A stretch of DNA of 64,000 nt from Pedobacter sp. MR2016-24 (GTDB lineage Bacteria; Bacteroidota; Bacteroidia; Sphingobacteriales; Sphingobacteriaceae). The stretch spans positions 186,001-250,000 of the forward strand of contig NZ_JAPIVO010000009.1 in the NCBI RefSeq assembly GCF_026239655.1, in the 5' to 3' direction. Below, piece by piece: positions 63,541 to 64,000 of the stretch. Position numbers and translations under genes: made by a program. Below the pieces are notes generated by a model, which made no database searches, was not told the origin of the DNA, and saw only the letters and a list, made by a program, of their open reading frames with translations. How positions within the stretch are numbered: the first letter of the stretch is position 1; each line of letters starts with the position of its first letter.

Positions 63541-64000
63541 CTGCAAGATAGTTACCATGATGGCTAAGGGAACAAGCGTAACCGCGACCCGTTAGCTGAT
63601 GAATTACAGCCGGCTTGCCGGCTTTATTTTTTTCAAGTCTCAAACCTGGATTTAATGCATTGAACTGTTCAATATAAGGGATGGAAGCATTTAGTTGATT
63701 TGTCTGTAAATCACTGAAATCTTGCTCGTTTAAACAGCATATGGTATGTATCATTTGATCGTTGATCAAAGATCGGGTCTGGAAAGTGTATTTTTTATAC
63801 TGTACTTCTCCGCTGGCCCGTAGCTCACCCTCCTCATTTTGATCGTTGATCGTAATTTGCCGGCAAAGCAGTTGAGATGGGGCATATAAGCGCGCACCAC
63901 TGATGCTGTTTTCAACTTTATAGGCAGCTTCTTTCATGGTCCACATCAACCAAAGCATTGAAGACGGATTTTGTGCCTCCATGATCAACTGCTGTTCTGA
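63506..64000 (-). CDS. 4'-phosphopantetheinyl transferase superfamily protein (5' end outside window)
   Basis: Sfp-type transferase, partial: the frame runs in from beyond the end of the window and ends at 63506. Visible are 165 residues, including the WTMKEAAYKVE metal/CoA motif (Sfp family W-(T/S)-x-K-E) near the start of the visible part and GLRLEKNKAGKPAVIH towards the middle; the latter resembles the substrate-binding GKP segment. The gene is convergent with ppx and overlaps it by 35 bases, and its coding strand also holds the ppx terminator. Confidence 0.75.
   Translation of the reverse strand, partial: SEQQLIMEAQNPSSMLWLMWTMKEAAYKVENSISGARLYAPSQLLCRQITINDQNEEGELRASGEVQYKKYTFQTRSLINDQMIHTICCLNEQDFSDLQTNQLNASIPYIEQFNALNPGLRLEKNKAGKPAVIHQLTGRGYACSLSHHGNYLAVIYSDSLLSAD
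63608..63631 (+). terminator. Terminator for ppk1-ppx, inside the opposing gene
   Basis: AGCCGGC-TT-GCCGGCT followed by a T-rich tract, about 70 bases after the ppx stop. On the other strand the same bases encode the KAGKPA codons of the transferase. Confidence 0.75.

Overview
The window reads as chromosomal DNA of a Bacteroidota bacterium, most likely a Sphingobacteriaceae member close to Pedobacter. The grounds are moderate-to-low GC, promoters of the Bacteroidota type (a -7 box TAnnTTTG, sometimes with TTTG or TTG about 20 bases upstream), little Shine-Dalgarno signal, type-B L31, the futalosine menaquinone enzyme MqnC, the Bacteroidota-type split GlmU-like protein, a propeller-type LytS kinase with a LytTR regulator, and a NagB fused to a PIG-L domain. 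The species is inference. No tRNA, rRNA, CRISPR array, IS element or prophage was found.

Layout. 1-8.6 kb is housekeeping: IscA (cut by the window edge) and cysteine desulfurase, methylmalonyl-CoA epimerase, L31, a GlmU-like enzyme, TpiA-PrmA, an Mpl-like Mur ligase, a small XRE regulator and a YghO-like acetyltransferase. 8.9-14.4 kb holds a LytTR regulator/kinase pair divergent from two Tat-signal ferritin-like proteins. 14.5-27.9 kb carries MqnC, a paired M16 protease (one active, one not), two DUF3857 transglutaminase-like proteins (one with its catalytic residues lost), GuaB, a LOG-family protein, a propionyl-CoA carboxylase beta chain and thioredoxin reductase.

28.0-43.7 kb is the accessory part. 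A CATG-phased inverted-repeat element and an orphan DUF6266-like gene come first. Two exact-length 87-bp tandem units follow, each with a possible 20-residue peptide ORF, and the next unit boundary falls exactly on the start codon of a seven-gene glycan operon: GH29 fucosidase, GH92 alpha-mannosidase, GH2 beta-mannosidase-like, NagB/PIG-L, sugar MFS permease, GH3 and GH20. Together these enzymes could take apart a fucosylated N-glycan core from its ends and feed GlcNAc, mannose and fucose inward. No SusC/SusD pair or endoglycosidase is present.

43.7-64 kb returns to core functions: a lipoprotein, an ECF sigma factor with a membrane partner, a dicarboxylate/amino-acid symporter, L21-L27 (L27 with an unusual Ala/Lys tail), an XRE regulator, polyprenyl synthase, RNase R, an MscS channel, a fused two-ATPase ABC protein, a conserved protein of unknown function next to a GH43 enzyme, YajQ, a histone-H1-like basic protein, and Ppk1-Ppx running convergently into a 4'-phosphopantetheinyl transferase cut by the window end.

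The strongest candidates for something undescribed are the 87-bp tandem leader units (29462-29635) and the CATG element (28070-28200), both next to the glycan operon.
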